Shown here piece after piece: positions 29,319 to 38,951 of a stretch of DNA of 64,000 bases. The notes beneath the pieces are model-generated. The model had not been told where the DNA came from and ran no database searches. It saw only the letters and a list, made by a program, of their open reading frames with translations. This DNA comes from Pontibacterium sinense (lineage in GTDB: Bacteria; Pseudomonadota; Gammaproteobacteria; Pseudomonadales; Balneatricaceae). The DNA lies in assembly GCF_015209595.1 (NCBI RefSeq), contig NZ_JADEYS010000017.1, positions 58,742 to 122,741 of the forward strand, written 5' to 3'. Both the position numbers and the translations under genes were made by a program. Within the stretch, counting starts at the first letter, position 1. Each line of letters opens with the position of its first letter.

Positions 29319-30574
29319 GTTTTTAACTCCAAATGCGGTCGTTTCATTGGTACCAGGCCTTCAGGACGCCAGCGCATCATGACAACCATCAGCAGTCCAA
29401 ACAACAACATGCGGTATTCGGAGAATTCACGCGCCAGTTCAGGCAGGATGGTCATCACAATCGCGGCGAGAATAACACCCACCTGAGATCCCATACCCCC
29501 GAGAACAACGATCGCCAGAATGATGGCGGACTCAATAAAGATAAACGATTCTGGACTGATAAAGCCCTGTCGAGCGGAGAAGAATGCTCCCGCAAAACCA
29601 GCAGTTGATGCACCGATGGTGAATGCCGACAGCTTGATCATGGTGCGGTTCAGACCCAGAGAGCGACACGCGATCTCATCTTCACGCAGAGCTTCCCACG
29701 CACGACCGATTGGCATACGCATCAGGCGATTGATCACGTAGATCACGAAGCACACTAGGATGACGGCAATCAAGTAGAGGAAAATGACCTTATAAGAGCT
29801 GGAGTAATCGATACCAAAGAACTCATGAAAGGTGGTTGCACCCTCCTCCTTTGCACGGCGGGTAAATTCCAGACCAAACAGCGATGGCTTAGCAATACCG
29901 GAAATACCGCTTGGGCCACCGGTGACTGAAGTCCAGTTGTTCAGCAAGATACGAATGATCTCACCGAACCCTAACGTCACAATTGCCAGATAATCCCCGC
30001 GCAAACGTAACACCGGGAATCCCAGCAGGAAGCCAAAGAGCGCGGCTAAGCCAGCAGATAGCGGCAAACACGCCCAGAAAGACATGCCAAAGTACTGCGA
30101 CAGCAGGGCATAGGTGTACGCACCCACTGCATAGAACGCCACGAACCCCAAATCCAGCAGACCCGCCAGACCCACCACGATGTTCAGACCCAGGCCGAGC
30201 ATAATGTAGATCAGCGTCAGCGTCGCCAGATCGACAGAACCACGGGACACCATGAATGGCCATACCAACATGACCACCAGCAGGGCTGCCAGCAACCAGG
30301 GTTTCAGCATCGCACGCTTGCCTTCTTCCGGCAGCAATTTGCTCAGCTGTGGTTTGGGAACAGCACCCAGGAAAGCGTCAACCTGACCCGCAAACAACTG
30401 AGACAGGAACACCAGACTGATACCAATACCGATCCATGTCCACTGTGCAGCCGAAGCACCTTCCACTTTCAAGGTAGTGCCTTCGGTATTCAGTGAAATA
30501 CCGACCATCATGCAGGTCAGGATAAAGCCGATACCTGAGGCAAAAATAGCGTTGTAGAATCTTTTCCTCATCAT
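29315..30574 (-). CDS. livM: branched-chain amino acid ABC transporter permease LivM
   Basis: This 419-residue permease has an extra N-terminal region of about 100 residues with three membrane segments, as in enteric LivM (DUF3382). The conserved [24 protein letters not shown] segment and the EAA-like cytoplasmic loop ([20 protein letters not shown], about 300-320) follow. It forms the channel with LivH. Stop and start overlap the neighbours by 4 bp at both ends. Confidence 0.95.
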   Translation of the reverse strand: MMRKRFYNAIFASGIGFILTCMMVGISLNTEGTTLKVEGASAAQWTWIGIGISLVFLSQLFAGQVDAFLGAVPKPQLSKLLPEEGKRAMLKPWLLAALLVVMLVWPFMVSRGSVDLATLTLIYIMLGLGLNIVVGLAGLLDLGFVAFYAVGAYTYALLSQYFGMSFWACLPLSAGLAALFGFLLGFPVLRLRGDYLAIVTLGFGEIIRILLNNWTSVTGGPSGISGIAKPSLFGLEFTRRAKEEGATTFHEFFGIDYSSSYKVIFLYLIAVILVCFVIYVINRLMRMPIGRAWEALREDEIACRSLGLNRTMIKLSAFTIGASTAGFAGAFFSARQGFISPESFIFIESAIILAIVVLGGMGSQVGVILAAIVMTILPELAREFSEYRMLLFGLLMVVMMRWRPEGLVPMKRPHLELKT

Positions 30575-31497
30575 ACTTTTTCCACCTCCGGTTTACCGAG
30601 AATGCCGGATGGGCGGAACAACAGAATAAGTACTAACAGGCCAAAGGAGACTACGTCTTTATATTCAGACGGGAAGAATGCCGAGGTCATCGCCTCTGTC
30701 ACACCCAGAATCAAACCACCCAGCATAGCGCCCGGAATGGATCCGATGCCACCCAGTACGGCTGCCGTAAAGGCTTTCAAGCCTGCGATAAAGCCGATGT
30801 AAGGATTTACCACACCGTAGTACAAACCCAGCAACAAGCCCGCAATTGCGGCCAGTGCAGCACCCACGATAAAGGTCAGTGCAATGATGCGGTTGGTATC
30901 AATACCCAGCAGGTTGGTCATCCCCAGATCTTCAGAGCACGCACGACACGCACGTCCCATACGAGAGCGGGAGATAAACAGAGTCAGCAACACCATCACA
31001 AGTAACGTCGCGCTCCAGATCAGCAGCTGCATGTAGGAGAACGACACCTCAAACACTGAAGGATCACCGAAGGTCCAACCACCAGTAATCTGTGGTGGCA
31101 GCGCCACGTCACGGGAGCTCTGAGACAGAGCAACGTAGTTCTGGAGAAAGATGGACATGCCGATGGCAGAGATAAGAGGGATCAGGCGGTTAGAGCCACG
31201 CAGCGGCCGATACGCGACACGCTCGATGGTCCAGCCGTAGGTACTGGCAATGACGACCGCCACAATGAGCGCGACGATCAGAATAACCGGCAAACTGATA
31301 AAGCCCATACCGAGCAGACCGGCAATGACAATAAAAGAGATATAAGAGCCGATCATATAAATTTCGCCGTGGGCGAAGTTGATCATGCCGATAATGCCAT
31401 AAACCATGGTATAGCCAATGGCGATCAGGGCGTAAGTCGATCCTATCGTCAGCCCGTTAATCAGCTGTTGAATTACGTATAGACTGGTTTCGGTCAT
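30571..31497 (-). CDS. livH: branched-chain amino acid ABC transporter permease LivH
   Basis: This 308-residue inner-membrane permease has the N-terminal signature [24 protein letters not shown] (about 21-45) and the cytoplasmic coupling loop [19 protein letters not shown] (about 200). It pairs with LivM. A stem-loop separates it from the binding-protein gene upstream. Confidence 0.95.
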   Translation of the reverse strand: MTETSLYVIQQLINGLTIGSTYALIAIGYTMVYGIIGMINFAHGEIYMIGSYISFIVIAGLLGMGFISLPVILIVALIVAVVIASTYGWTIERVAYRPLRGSNRLIPLISAIGMSIFLQNYVALSQSSRDVALPPQITGGWTFGDPSVFEVSFSYMQLLIWSATLLVMVLLTLFISRSRMGRACRACSEDLGMTNLLGIDTNRIIALTFIVGAALAAIAGLLLGLYYGVVNPYIGFIAGLKAFTAAVLGGIGSIPGAMLGGLILGVTEAMTSAFFPSEYKDVVSFGLLVLILLFRPSGILGKPEVEKV

Positions 31498-31517
31498 ATT
31501 GTGTAACCCGAATAGAG

Positions 31518-31553
31518 GAACACCCCGTAACCGGATCGCGGCACGAGGTGTTC
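31518..31553. promoter_or_regulatory. stem-loop between livK and livH
   Basis: GAACACC and GGTGTTC can pair across about 22 nt with partial inner pairing. It lies just after livK in the transcript. Such structures often protect the binding-protein mRNA or attenuate transcription, giving more binding protein than permease. Function inferred. Confidence 0.45.
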
Positions 31554-31573
31554 AGGAGTACTGGAGAAGGCGT

Positions 31574-32692
31574 TTACTTAGCTGGGGATTTAGTACCGTC
31601 AGCATGCCAGTCGTATACAACGAAGGAGAAGTCCTTCAGGTCACCTTTGGCATCGAACTCCAGCTTACCGGTAGTGGTATCGAAGCTGGTGCTACGCAAG
31701 TGAGCCGCCAGGGCTTCAGGGTCAGACTTACCAGTCGCTTTCATGGACTCAGTCATGACCTGAACGGCAGAGTATGCAGGGAATACGAATGGACCGGTTG
31801 GGTCTTCGTTTTTCTCTTTAAACGCAGCGACCAAAGCTTGGTTGGCAGGATCCTGATCAAAGCTCTGTGGCAGAGTTACCAGCAGACCTTCAGACGCTTC
31901 ACCGGCAATCTTGGAGATATCCGCGTTACCTACACCTTCTGGACCCATGAATTTAGCAGTGAAGCCTTTTTCACGAGACTGACGCAGAATCAGACCCAGT
32001 TCAGGGTGGTAACCACCGTAGTAAACAAAATCTACATTGTTACGCTTCAGTTTTGCGATCAGTGCGGAGAAATCTTTATCACCTGCCGTCACACCTTCAA
32101 ACATCACCGGTTTAATGCCTGCTTCTTCAACAACGTTTTTCACCGCTGTTGCCAGACCTTCACCGTACTGCTGTTTGTCGTGAATGATTGCCATGTTTTT
32201 TGGCTTGATGGTGTTCACCACGTAACGCGCAGCGAATGGACCCTGCATGCTGTCCAGACCGATCGTACGGAAAATGGTCTGGTAACCTTTTTCAGTGATT
32301 GTCGGAGAGGTAGACGCTGCGGTGATCATCAGAACACCTTCTTCTTCATAGATATCAGAAGCAGGTTCTGTAGAACTGGAGCAAAGGTGACCAATGACAT
32401 GCTGGATATCATCGTTAACGATTTTGTTAGCTACCGCTACCGCCTGTTTTGGATCACAAGCATCATCGTAAATTACACCTTCCAGCGTATCGCCATTAAT
32501 GCCGCCGGCTTTGTTGATCTGTTCGATGGCCATCAGCGCACCGATTTTCTGCATGTCGCCGTACTGAGCAACAGGGCCTGTTACTGGACCTGCGATTGCG
32601 ATCTTGATGGTATCAGCCTGAGCTGCGTTAATTGCACCTGCAAGGCAAATTGCTGAACTCAAAGTGAGAAGCTTTTTGTTAAAGCGTTTCAT
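31574..32692 (-). CDS. livK: branched-chain amino acid ABC transporter substrate-binding protein
   Basis: Starting at the ATG at 32692 this is 372 residues with signal peptide MKRFNKKLLTLSSAICLAGA ending at about 26. The mature part is a type I periplasmic binding protein (IAIAGPVTGPVAQYGDMQ; then HLCSSSTEPASDIY), in the Leu/Ile/Val-binding family. It delivers ligands to LivHM. AAGGGG lies 10 nt upstream. It is the first gene of the liv operon; livJ/livK naming is by position, not proven specificity. Confidence 0.93.
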   Translation of the reverse strand: MKRFNKKLLTLSSAICLAGAINAAQADTIKIAIAGPVTGPVAQYGDMQKIGALMAIEQINKAGGINGDTLEGVIYDDACDPKQAVAVANKIVNDDIQHVIGHLCSSSTEPASDIYEEEGVLMITAASTSPTITEKGYQTIFRTIGLDSMQGPFAARYVVNTIKPKNMAIIHDKQQYGEGLATAVKNVVEEAGIKPVMFEGVTAGDKDFSALIAKLKRNNVDFVYYGGYHPELGLILRQSREKGFTAKFMGPEGVGNADISKIAGEASEGLLVTLPQSFDQDPANQALVAAFKEKNEDPTGPFVFPAYSAVQVMTESMKATGKSDPEALAAHLRSTSFDTTTGKLEFDAKGDLKDFSFVVYDWHADGTKSPAK

Positions 32693-32979
32693 GGATGAGT
32701 AACCCCTTTTTATTTTTGTCTTAGAGCGCTCCAGATTATGGCATCTGGGCACTTAATAATTGTTATACCCCGTTACAATAGCGTTCTATTGCAGCCAAAA
32801 CAATCCATGTGTTTCATATAAGAAAATTCGAATAAACAAAGGAGATATTGGGACGAAGCAATGCCCCTGTTTTAATGCTCATCAGGAAACAAAGCACTAG
32901 ACCTTAGTGTGAGTATTTTATGTTCAGATATTCACTCAGATTCCGTAAATACGCGGCTAAATCCCACCTGAACACAGGC

Positions 32980-35310
32980 CTAAATATCTTCCACAGCGAC
33001 CGTATTTACTGGGTTTACCGGCAAGTCAGCAAGCCTCTTTATACTGTAGGGTTTGGCTATCCCATAACCCTGCGCATAGTCGACACCCACCTCACGCAAG
33101 CGGTCGGCGATTTCAGAATTTTCAACAAACTCGGCAATCGTCTTTTTACCCATTAAGTGACCGATGTCATTAATGCTACGTACCATCGCCATATCCACTT
33201 CATCATCCAATATATCTTTGACAAAAATCCCATCGATTTTCACAAAATCGACAGGCAGTGTTTTTAGATAGCCGAACGACGACAAACCGCTGCCGAAATC
33301 ATCTAATGCAAACCGACAGCCAATCTCTTTCATCGCATTAATAAACCGTACGGCATTCGCAAGATTGGAAATGGCGGCCGTTTCGGTTATTTCAAAACAC
33401 AGCTGCTGAGGATCAACCTTATATTCCTCAAGCAGTTTTCGAACACAGAACAATAACTCGTCATCAGCAATCGAGAGGCCGGATAAGTTAATCGACAGAT
33501 TGAGATTTTTGTTTGAATTTTTAGCAAGAAAAGCACAAACATTCTTAATAACCCATCGATCCAGCTTCGGCGACAGTCCAAAGCGTTCGGCTGGCGGTAA
33601 GAAAGCCCCCGGTGGGATCAACTGCCCCTGCTCATCCCGATAACGAATCAATACTTCGTAATGCGGCAGATCATCCTGTTGCAAGCCAACAATATCCTGC
33701 ACATATAAGCAAAACCGATTGTGTTCTATACCATCATGAATGCGGCCGACCCATTGAGCTTCATCCTGGCGGCGTTGCGATGTTTCATTGTCCTGATAGA
33801 GTTGCACCCGATTCCGGCCCAACTCTTTGGCCATATAACAGGATGTATCGGCATAACTCATCACCTCAGCGATTTCCGGCGAGTGATCATCAATACACAC
33901 CACACCGATACTGACCGTCATTCGGAAAATGTTGTCACCCCAGCCAAACACACTGTCTTCAACCGCTGCCCGCAGTTTTTCAGCAACACGGATCGCCTCC
34001 TGCGGGGCACAACACTCGAGCAGGACAGCAAACTCATCGCCGCCCAACCGTGAAACTGAGTCATTCTGACGAACATGAGACTGAATCAAGCTACCAATCT
34101 GACGCAACAACTGATCACCGGCCATATGGCCACAGCTGTCGTTGATCACTTTAAATTGATCAATATCGAGGAAAAAGACAGCATGCAGGGTACCTGTACG
34201 ACGCAACCCTTTGAGCATCAGATCTAATCGCTGTTCAAATTCATAACGATTAATCAGGCCGGTGAGCATGCAATGGCGCGCCTGATGATCCAACTGTTCA
34301 CTGAGCAGATGGGAACTGGTGATATCTTCCTGGGTACATAGGTATTGGGTGATTTTGCCGGTTTCATCTTTCAGTGGAGAAATCACCACCATCGCCCAGT
34401 AAAGCTCACCGCTTTTACGGCGGTTCTGCATCTTCCCGCGCCATTCCCGCCCATTGGATATACGCTGCCAAAGCTGAGCATAAAAGGAGTCAGTATGTTT
34501 GCCCGAGCGCAAAATACGCGGCGTTTGGCCCAGCGCTTCTTCAACACTGAAACCCGTCACATGGGTAAAGCGGGGATTAACATAGGTCAGACAGGCCTCA
34601 GCATCGGTAATCATCACCACACTGGCACACTGCTCCACCGCAACGGAGAATTTTTTCAGTTCTTCCTGCGAACGTTTGAATTCGGTAATGTCACGGGTCA
34701 CCGCCAGATGCGCAGATACCCGCCCGTCTTCATCCAGCAAGGGGACGGCATGGGTCTCGACCCGTTTACGCGCGCCCTTCAAACCCATCACATCATATTC
34801 CATGATGCCGGACTGACCTTTGAATACCCGTTCGTTGAACGCAATATAACCAGCACGATCTTCGTCTGCAATCAGGTCGTATACACTGGCATAACGCACC
34901 TGCTCAATGGAATCGGCTTCGACAATTTTCAAACCGGCCGGATTCATATCCAGCAATTCCCCGTCAGCCGCCACGGTTTTAATGCACTCAGGATCAGAAT
35001 CGATGATTCGCTTCATCATCGCACGCTGTTCTTTCAGCTCTAAATTCTGATATCGGTAACGTAATAGAACCATCCGCAGGACAACAGCCCCACCAATAAT
35101 CAGCAGCGAGAAAAACGAGCGGAAGTAGAGCTCTGCGGCAGACGGCGTGATCAGTTGCTCAAAAATGGAACCTTCCCCCACGATGAACACATCCACTAAG
35201 GGGTCAAGAATCCAGACCAACACACAAGCAACGGCAGCCAGTAAAAATAGGCGTGTACGAACGAAATCGCTCAGCAATAAATCTGACGATCGTTTAATAA
35301 ATCGATGCAA
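32980..35310 (-). CDS. membrane PAS-PAS-GGDEF-EAL c-di-GMP enzyme
   Basis: This 776-residue protein has two N-terminal membrane segments (about 20-38 and 64-82), two PAS domains (about 98-215 and 220-340), GGDEF (423-427, with RQND I-site nine residues upstream) and an EAL domain whose motif is EVL (552-554). DDFGSGLSSF and the AEFVEN segment are in place, so phosphodiesterase activity is plausible. It lies upstream of livK on the same strand, with a 287-bp gap, and probably has its own promoter. PAS ligands unknown. Confidence 0.92.
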   Translation of the reverse strand: MHRFIKRSSDLLLSDFVRTRLFLLAAVACVLVWILDPLVDVFIVGEGSIFEQLITPSAAELYFRSFFSLLIIGGAVVLRMVLLRYRYQNLELKEQRAMMKRIIDSDPECIKTVAADGELLDMNPAGLKIVEADSIEQVRYASVYDLIADEDRAGYIAFNERVFKGQSGIMEYDVMGLKGARKRVETHAVPLLDEDGRVSAHLAVTRDITEFKRSQEELKKFSVAVEQCASVVMITDAEACLTYVNPRFTHVTGFSVEEALGQTPRILRSGKHTDSFYAQLWQRISNGREWRGKMQNRRKSGELYWAMVVISPLKDETGKITQYLCTQEDITSSHLLSEQLDHQARHCMLTGLINRYEFEQRLDLMLKGLRRTGTLHAVFFLDIDQFKVINDSCGHMAGDQLLRQIGSLIQSHVRQNDSVSRLGGDEFAVLLECCAPQEAIRVAEKLRAAVEDSVFGWGDNIFRMTVSIGVVCIDDHSPEIAEVMSYADTSCYMAKELGRNRVQLYQDNETSQRRQDEAQWVGRIHDGIEHNRFCLYVQDIVGLQQDDLPHYEVLIRYRDEQGQLIPPGAFLPPAERFGLSPKLDRWVIKNVCAFLAKNSNKNLNLSINLSGLSIADDELLFCVRKLLEEYKVDPQQLCFEITETAAISNLANAVRFINAMKEIGCRFALDDFGSGLSSFGYLKTLPVDFVKIDGIFVKDILDDEVDMAMVRSINDIGHLMGKKTIAEFVENSEIADRLREVGVDYAQGYGIAKPYSIKRLADLPVNPVNTVAVEDI

Positions 35311-35543
35311 CAGGCAATACTCGAAAAGAAACCGTCCCTCTCATCCCTGACCCCCAAAACCGTGATCCCTTAACAGACACCACAAGAACGCGATTATGCC
35401 ACAAGGCATAAAAAATTAGATTTTAATTACTATGAGATATTTTCACGCCTTTCACCCTCTAACCACTCATCCGCTCACGCGCCGAAAATTCCCATGATGT
35501 GCTAAACTCGCCGCCTAAATTTTGATGACCGGTAGCACCGCAG

Positions 35544-36674
35544 ATGGAAATTTTATCCGTCCCTCAGGGACAATTTCAGCTAAGCCGTTTTCCCCGCCGC
35601 AAACAGGAAAAATTAAGGGCCTGGGATGCCGCCGATGAGTACCTTTTGCAACAGGTCGCTGACGAACATCTGCTCAACGATGACTGCCGGATATTAGTGC
35701 TTAATGATCAGTTCGGTAGCCTCGCAGTTGCGCTAAATCAGTATGCTCCGACGGTGATATCAGATTCCTGGCTCGCCCATGCCGGTATTCAAGCGAACCT
35801 GAATGACAACAATATTCCAACTGATCAAATCAATTTGCTGGATAGCCTGTCAGCGCCTGAAGACCAGTTTGACCTTGTGTTGATCAAAGTACCAAAAAGT
35901 CTGGCAATGCTTGAAGATCAGCTCCACCGCTTGCGCCCTCATCTGAAGGACAGCACCCGCGTGATTGCGGGCGGCATGGTGAAAGGAATTCATACATCAA
36001 CGCTTAAATTCTTTGAAAAGCTGATCGGCGAAACCCATACATCATTGGCCCGGAAAAAAGCGCGGCTTATTTTCCCCCAAGTGAATTGCACCATCACACC
36101 AGCAGCGTCCCCTTATCCATCCAGCTACATTTTGGAAAACAGTGCGCACCGGATTTATAACCACGCCGGTGTTTTCTCCCGCGACAGCTTAGATATTGGT
36201 ACACGTTTTTTTCTCAGCCACCTACCTACGGATGATCGCTATCAACAGATCGTCGATCTCGGCTGTGGTAATGGTGTTGTAGGCCTGATCGCGGCCGAAA
36301 GAAACCCGGAGGCTGAACTTACGTTTGTAGACGAATCTTTTATGGCGGTTGCGTCCGCTAAGCTCAATTTCGAGACAGCGTTTAGCGACACCCGTACCGC
36401 TCACTTTTCTACAACAGACTGTTTACAGGGTGTGCCGCGCAATAGCGCTGATCTGGTGTTAAACAATCCACCCTTTCATCAACAAACAGCCGTCGGAACC
36501 CACATTGCCAATCAGATGTTCCGAGAAGCACGCACCGTGCTGCGCGACGGCGGGGAACTCTGGGTCATTGGTAACCGCCATCTGGGGTATCACATCACTC
36601 TGAAGAAACTGTTCGGAAATTGTGAAACGGTTGCCAGCAATAAGAAGTTCGTTATTTTGCGCACACGTAAATAA
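35544..36674 (+). CDS. rlmG: 23S rRNA (guanine1835-N2)-methyltransferase
   Basis: This 376-residue protein matches E. coli RlmG in length and in its N-terminal LQRFP-type start followed by LRAWDAADEYLL (about 26-37). The C-terminal half is the catalytic SAM domain with VDLGCGNGVVGL (about 238-249) and the base-methylase motif NPPFHQ (about 311-316). It modifies 23S rRNA in the assembled large subunit. RsmC is a close relative, but the N-terminus favours RlmG. It ends in a strong terminator. Confidence 0.9.
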   Translation: MEILSVPQGQFQLSRFPRRKQEKLRAWDAADEYLLQQVADEHLLNDDCRILVLNDQFGSLAVALNQYAPTVISDSWLAHAGIQANLNDNNIPTDQINLLDSLSAPEDQFDLVLIKVPKSLAMLEDQLHRLRPHLKDSTRVIAGGMVKGIHTSTLKFFEKLIGETHTSLARKKARLIFPQVNCTITPAASPYPSSYILENSAHRIYNHAGVFSRDSLDIGTRFFLSHLPTDDRYQQIVDLGCGNGVVGLIAAERNPEAELTFVDESFMAVASAKLNFETAFSDTRTAHFSTTDCLQGVPRNSADLVLNNPPFHQQTAVGTHIANQMFREARTVLRDGGELWVIGNRHLGYHITLKKLFGNCETVASNKKFVILRTRK

Positions 36675-36698
36675 CCCACGTAATTTCAACGCAGACAC

Positions 36699-36729
36699 AA
36701 AAAAGGCCGCATCAAATTCGGCCTTTTTT
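36699..36729. terminator. bidirectional terminator after rlmG
   Basis: AAAAAAGGCCG and CGGCCTTTTTT form a perfect stem with a 9-nt loop. It lies between rlmG and the convergent 43-aa protein gene. Confidence 0.9.
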
Positions 36730-36783
36730 AAAGAATCTATCCGGCTGGGGGAAAGCAGACCGGTACTGCAGTCACAACTTACT

Positions 36784-36915
36784 TTATGACTTTTTGTCTT
36801 CGTTCATCAGTGAACGGATTTTAAGACCGCCCCAGATCATCACGCCAGTCATCGCGGCAATCATAACCAGACTTGGAGCAAGTGTTTCAAAGCTGTACGG
36901 ATCGATACCAAACAT
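36784..36915 (-). CDS. 43-aa single-span membrane protein
   Basis: The frame encodes 43 residues with one membrane helix (PSLVMIAAMTGVMIWGGL, about 14-31) and a basic/charged C-terminus ending NEDKKS. AGAGGG lies 7 nt before the ATG, and the bidirectional terminator of rlmG serves its 3' end. The hydrophobic helix, ribosome-binding site and clean boundaries support a real gene. I do not recognise a family; it could be a subunit or regulator of a membrane complex. Confidence 0.6.
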   Translation of the reverse strand: MFGIDPYSFETLAPSLVMIAAMTGVMIWGGLKIRSLMNEDKKS

Positions 36916-37246
36916 GTTGTCACCCTCTCAAACAATGTTTTTCTAAATCTAAGAATTGGGGCTAGGTTACAACGAGACACATTAGCAACAATTGATATAG
37001 CTCAAAAAATGCCCTTCAGATCCAATCAACCACAAAGAAACATAGACACAGATCAATAGAATTGCGGTGCTTGTTCAACAGCAGCATGCCACCACCCTGT
37101 CGGAAATAGACATTGCCGATTCCTAGTGATTACTCATCAACCTGCTAAGCTTTATTAAGTACCCGCGAACGGCGCGCCCTTATCACGCTATTTTCGCTCA
37201 AGCTACGATCGGACCTTCCTTTCTCACATGACTTAGGAGAGTGGTG
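36916..37246. other. intergenic region
   Basis: This 331-bp gap separates the 43-aa gene from the divergent 63-aa gene. I see no further gene. Promoters for both small genes should be here, but no strong pair of hexamers stands out. Confidence 0.4.
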
Positions 37247-37438
37247 ATGCCGCATATGACGAAAGCCTGGACACCCGCAGAACTTGCGAAGATGAACGAG
37301 GAGAGTTTCCTGGTAGATCTGCTGGATACGATCAAATTCTCTCCTGAAATCGGCGACAATGACGCCACCATTGATCTGCTAAAAAAGAAGCTCGAAATTG
37401 TGGAAAGTCACATCAAACATCGGCTAGACGCAAAGTAA
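37247..37438 (+). CDS. small hypothetical protein
   Basis: The ATG at 37247 has AGGAG 7 nt upstream, giving 63 residues. The protein is acidic and helical (EESFLVDLLDTIKF...ATIDLLKKKLEIVESHIKHRL), with no signal or membrane segment. It probably forms a small helical bundle. I recognise no family. A G+C-rich hairpin (TGGGGGC/GCCCCCA, 37474-37493) follows 36 bp after the stop. Confidence 0.6.
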   Translation: MPHMTKAWTPAELAKMNEESFLVDLLDTIKFSPEIGDNDATIDLLKKKLEIVESHIKHRLDAK

Positions 37439-37985
37439 TCGGCTTCGGGCTTGCTCATTCAGTGAGCCACTATTGGGGGCATACACGCCCCCAGTCCTTA
37501 CCTCTCTAGTATCGTCTCTTCTGCTTCTTCTCTCTTCGGCTTTATCTGACATTTACGCCTCTCCCAAGCTATCACGCCTACTAGCACGTCTTTCGTATAC
37601 ATAAGACAGATCCTCTGAGATACAACCTACGCCACCAACATCTTCAGCCAACACCTCTCCCATCCCCTCAAAGCGCCCCGCCAAACAACAAAAATCACAC
37701 TCAAATGCTCAATATCTTTTATTGAACAATCAAAAACCGCATTTATCCCTATAGAAACGTATTTATAGATCAAATAGTTCTAAAAAAACTTCAAATAAAA
37801 CTCTTTAAAAACAACAAGTTACAAACAACCCCTAAACATATTAAATCGTCTAAAAAAACCTTAAAAACCTCTTAAAAAACAATCACTTAATAAGTCATGA
37901 ATCCTAGCCAAAATTTGTGATAGATCATTATTAGATTTATAATGATCATATATTAAAAATAAATATTCATTAGAGGATTAAGACG
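37439..37985. other. A+T-rich non-coding region
   Basis: This 547-bp gap has a hairpin at 37474-37493, then an increasingly A+T-rich stretch (about 37700-37985) with poly-A/T runs. A perfect 9-bp palindrome sits at 37923-37947. I see no gene. The composition differs sharply from the surroundings, as in promoter-rich or acquired DNA. Confidence 0.55.
37923..37947. promoter_or_regulatory. operator-like palindrome upstream of the 85-aa gene
   Basis: GATCATTAT and ATAATGATC flank the 7-nt spacer TAGATTT, ending 38 bp before the start codon at 37986. The symmetry and position suggest a dimeric repressor site, possibly for autoregulation. Confidence 0.5.
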
Positions 37986-38243
37986 ATGCAAGAACGTGAA
38001 ATAAAGTTGCTTTTTAAGGCAGGTGTTTTCGATTCTTGTCAGGCTATTCCGATCTCAATGGCACGTGGATGGACGCTAAAATTCATCACGAAACAGAGCG
38101 AAGTCATCACGCTCGAACTGCAACGTTCTAAAGATGAGCGTGAGTTTAAAAGCCTTGATGGCGCCGCAGCCGTCGCGCGGCGAATAGGTTTTGAATGGCT
38201 GAACGTACAGATTGGTGATCTGAAATGGCGTGAGAAAGTCTGA
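37986..38243 (+). CDS. small protein resembling plasmid RepB/ParC-type regulators
   Basis: This 85-residue protein (AGAGGA upstream) reads LLFKAGVFDSCQAIPISMARGWTLKF, then LELQRSKDEREFKSLDGAAAVARRIGFEWL. The pattern of an alternating beta-strand start, Arg-rich middle and SLDGAAAVARRIGF helix recalls small plasmid replication/partition-associated proteins (RepB/ParC-like). This is a remembered resemblance, not a search result. The preceding A+T-rich DNA and palindrome fit an acquired regulatory gene. No replication or partition gene is adjacent. Confidence 0.55.
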   Translation: MQEREIKLLFKAGVFDSCQAIPISMARGWTLKFITKQSEVITLELQRSKDEREFKSLDGAAAVARRIGFEWLNVQIGDLKWREKV

Positions 38244-38486
38244 TTATTCGTGACTGCTCACTGAGCTGGATCAGCGACGCCTGCATGCCAGATACATGCG
38301 TTATTTCGCCCATTCAATGTTGGAGCGATAGCGGCTGCCTGGTCGATAGAACACACAAGACCACGCCAGAGCGCTTATAAGGTCTGGGTGGATATCTGTG
38401 GAAAGAGTGTAGCGCTTAGCCTCTAGGTACAGGCCTGAATGGCCGGAACCCGATCGGGTCCCGGTGGGTGGATAGCTATCGGCAGA

Positions 38487-38951
38487 TTACAAACTAATAC
38501 GACCCGCATCCAATTCATCAGCGGTCGCTTCACGTACATCGATCACTTCTACGTCAAACGTCAGTGCTTTACCTGCGTATGGGTGGTTACCATCAACGGC
38601 GACTTCTTCATCATTGAATTCAACAACCGTTACCAGTTGAAGTTCACCGTTTTCATCCTCAACCTGACAAGGTAAGCCAACTTTCAGCTCCATACCTTCA
38701 AACGCTGAACGGTTCAGGATCTCTACCAGATCTTCGTCACGCTCACCGTAACCCTCTGATGGCATCAACGTTACCGTAAACTTATCCCCAACCTCATGAC
38801 CTTCCAATGCCTTTTCCAGCCCCGGCACGATGTTGTTATGGCCATGTAAATACGGCAAAGGTTCGCCACCACGCGATCCATCCAGTACTTTTTTCTTGCG
38901 ATCGATCAGTGCGTAGTGAAAGGACACAACGCGGTCCTTGGTAATATTCAT
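38487..38951 (-). CDS. slyD: FKBP-type peptidyl-prolyl isomerase (SlyD-like)
   Basis: The ATG at 38951 has AAAGGAG upstream, giving 154 residues. It has the SlyD layout: FKBP strands, FVSFHYALID-like start, LHGHNNIVPGLEKALEGHEVGD, then the IF chaperone insertion (about 70-125), and GNHPYAGKALTFDVEV with final VREATADEL. The His-rich metal-binding tail of enteric SlyD is absent. It assists proline isomerisation and folding. It overlaps the esterase gene by 4 bp (ATGA). Confidence 0.88.
   Translation of the reverse strand: MNITKDRVVSFHYALIDRKKKVLDGSRGGEPLPYLHGHNNIVPGLEKALEGHEVGDKFTVTLMPSEGYGERDEDLVEILNRSAFEGMELKVGLPCQVEDENGELQLVTVVEFNDEEVAVDGNHPYAGKALTFDVEVIDVREATADELDAGRISL

Noticed and set aside
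31499..32656. 385-codon plus-strand frame opposite the livK gene
   Set aside because: It is antisense to a complete binding protein and has no motif; a codon-bias artefact.
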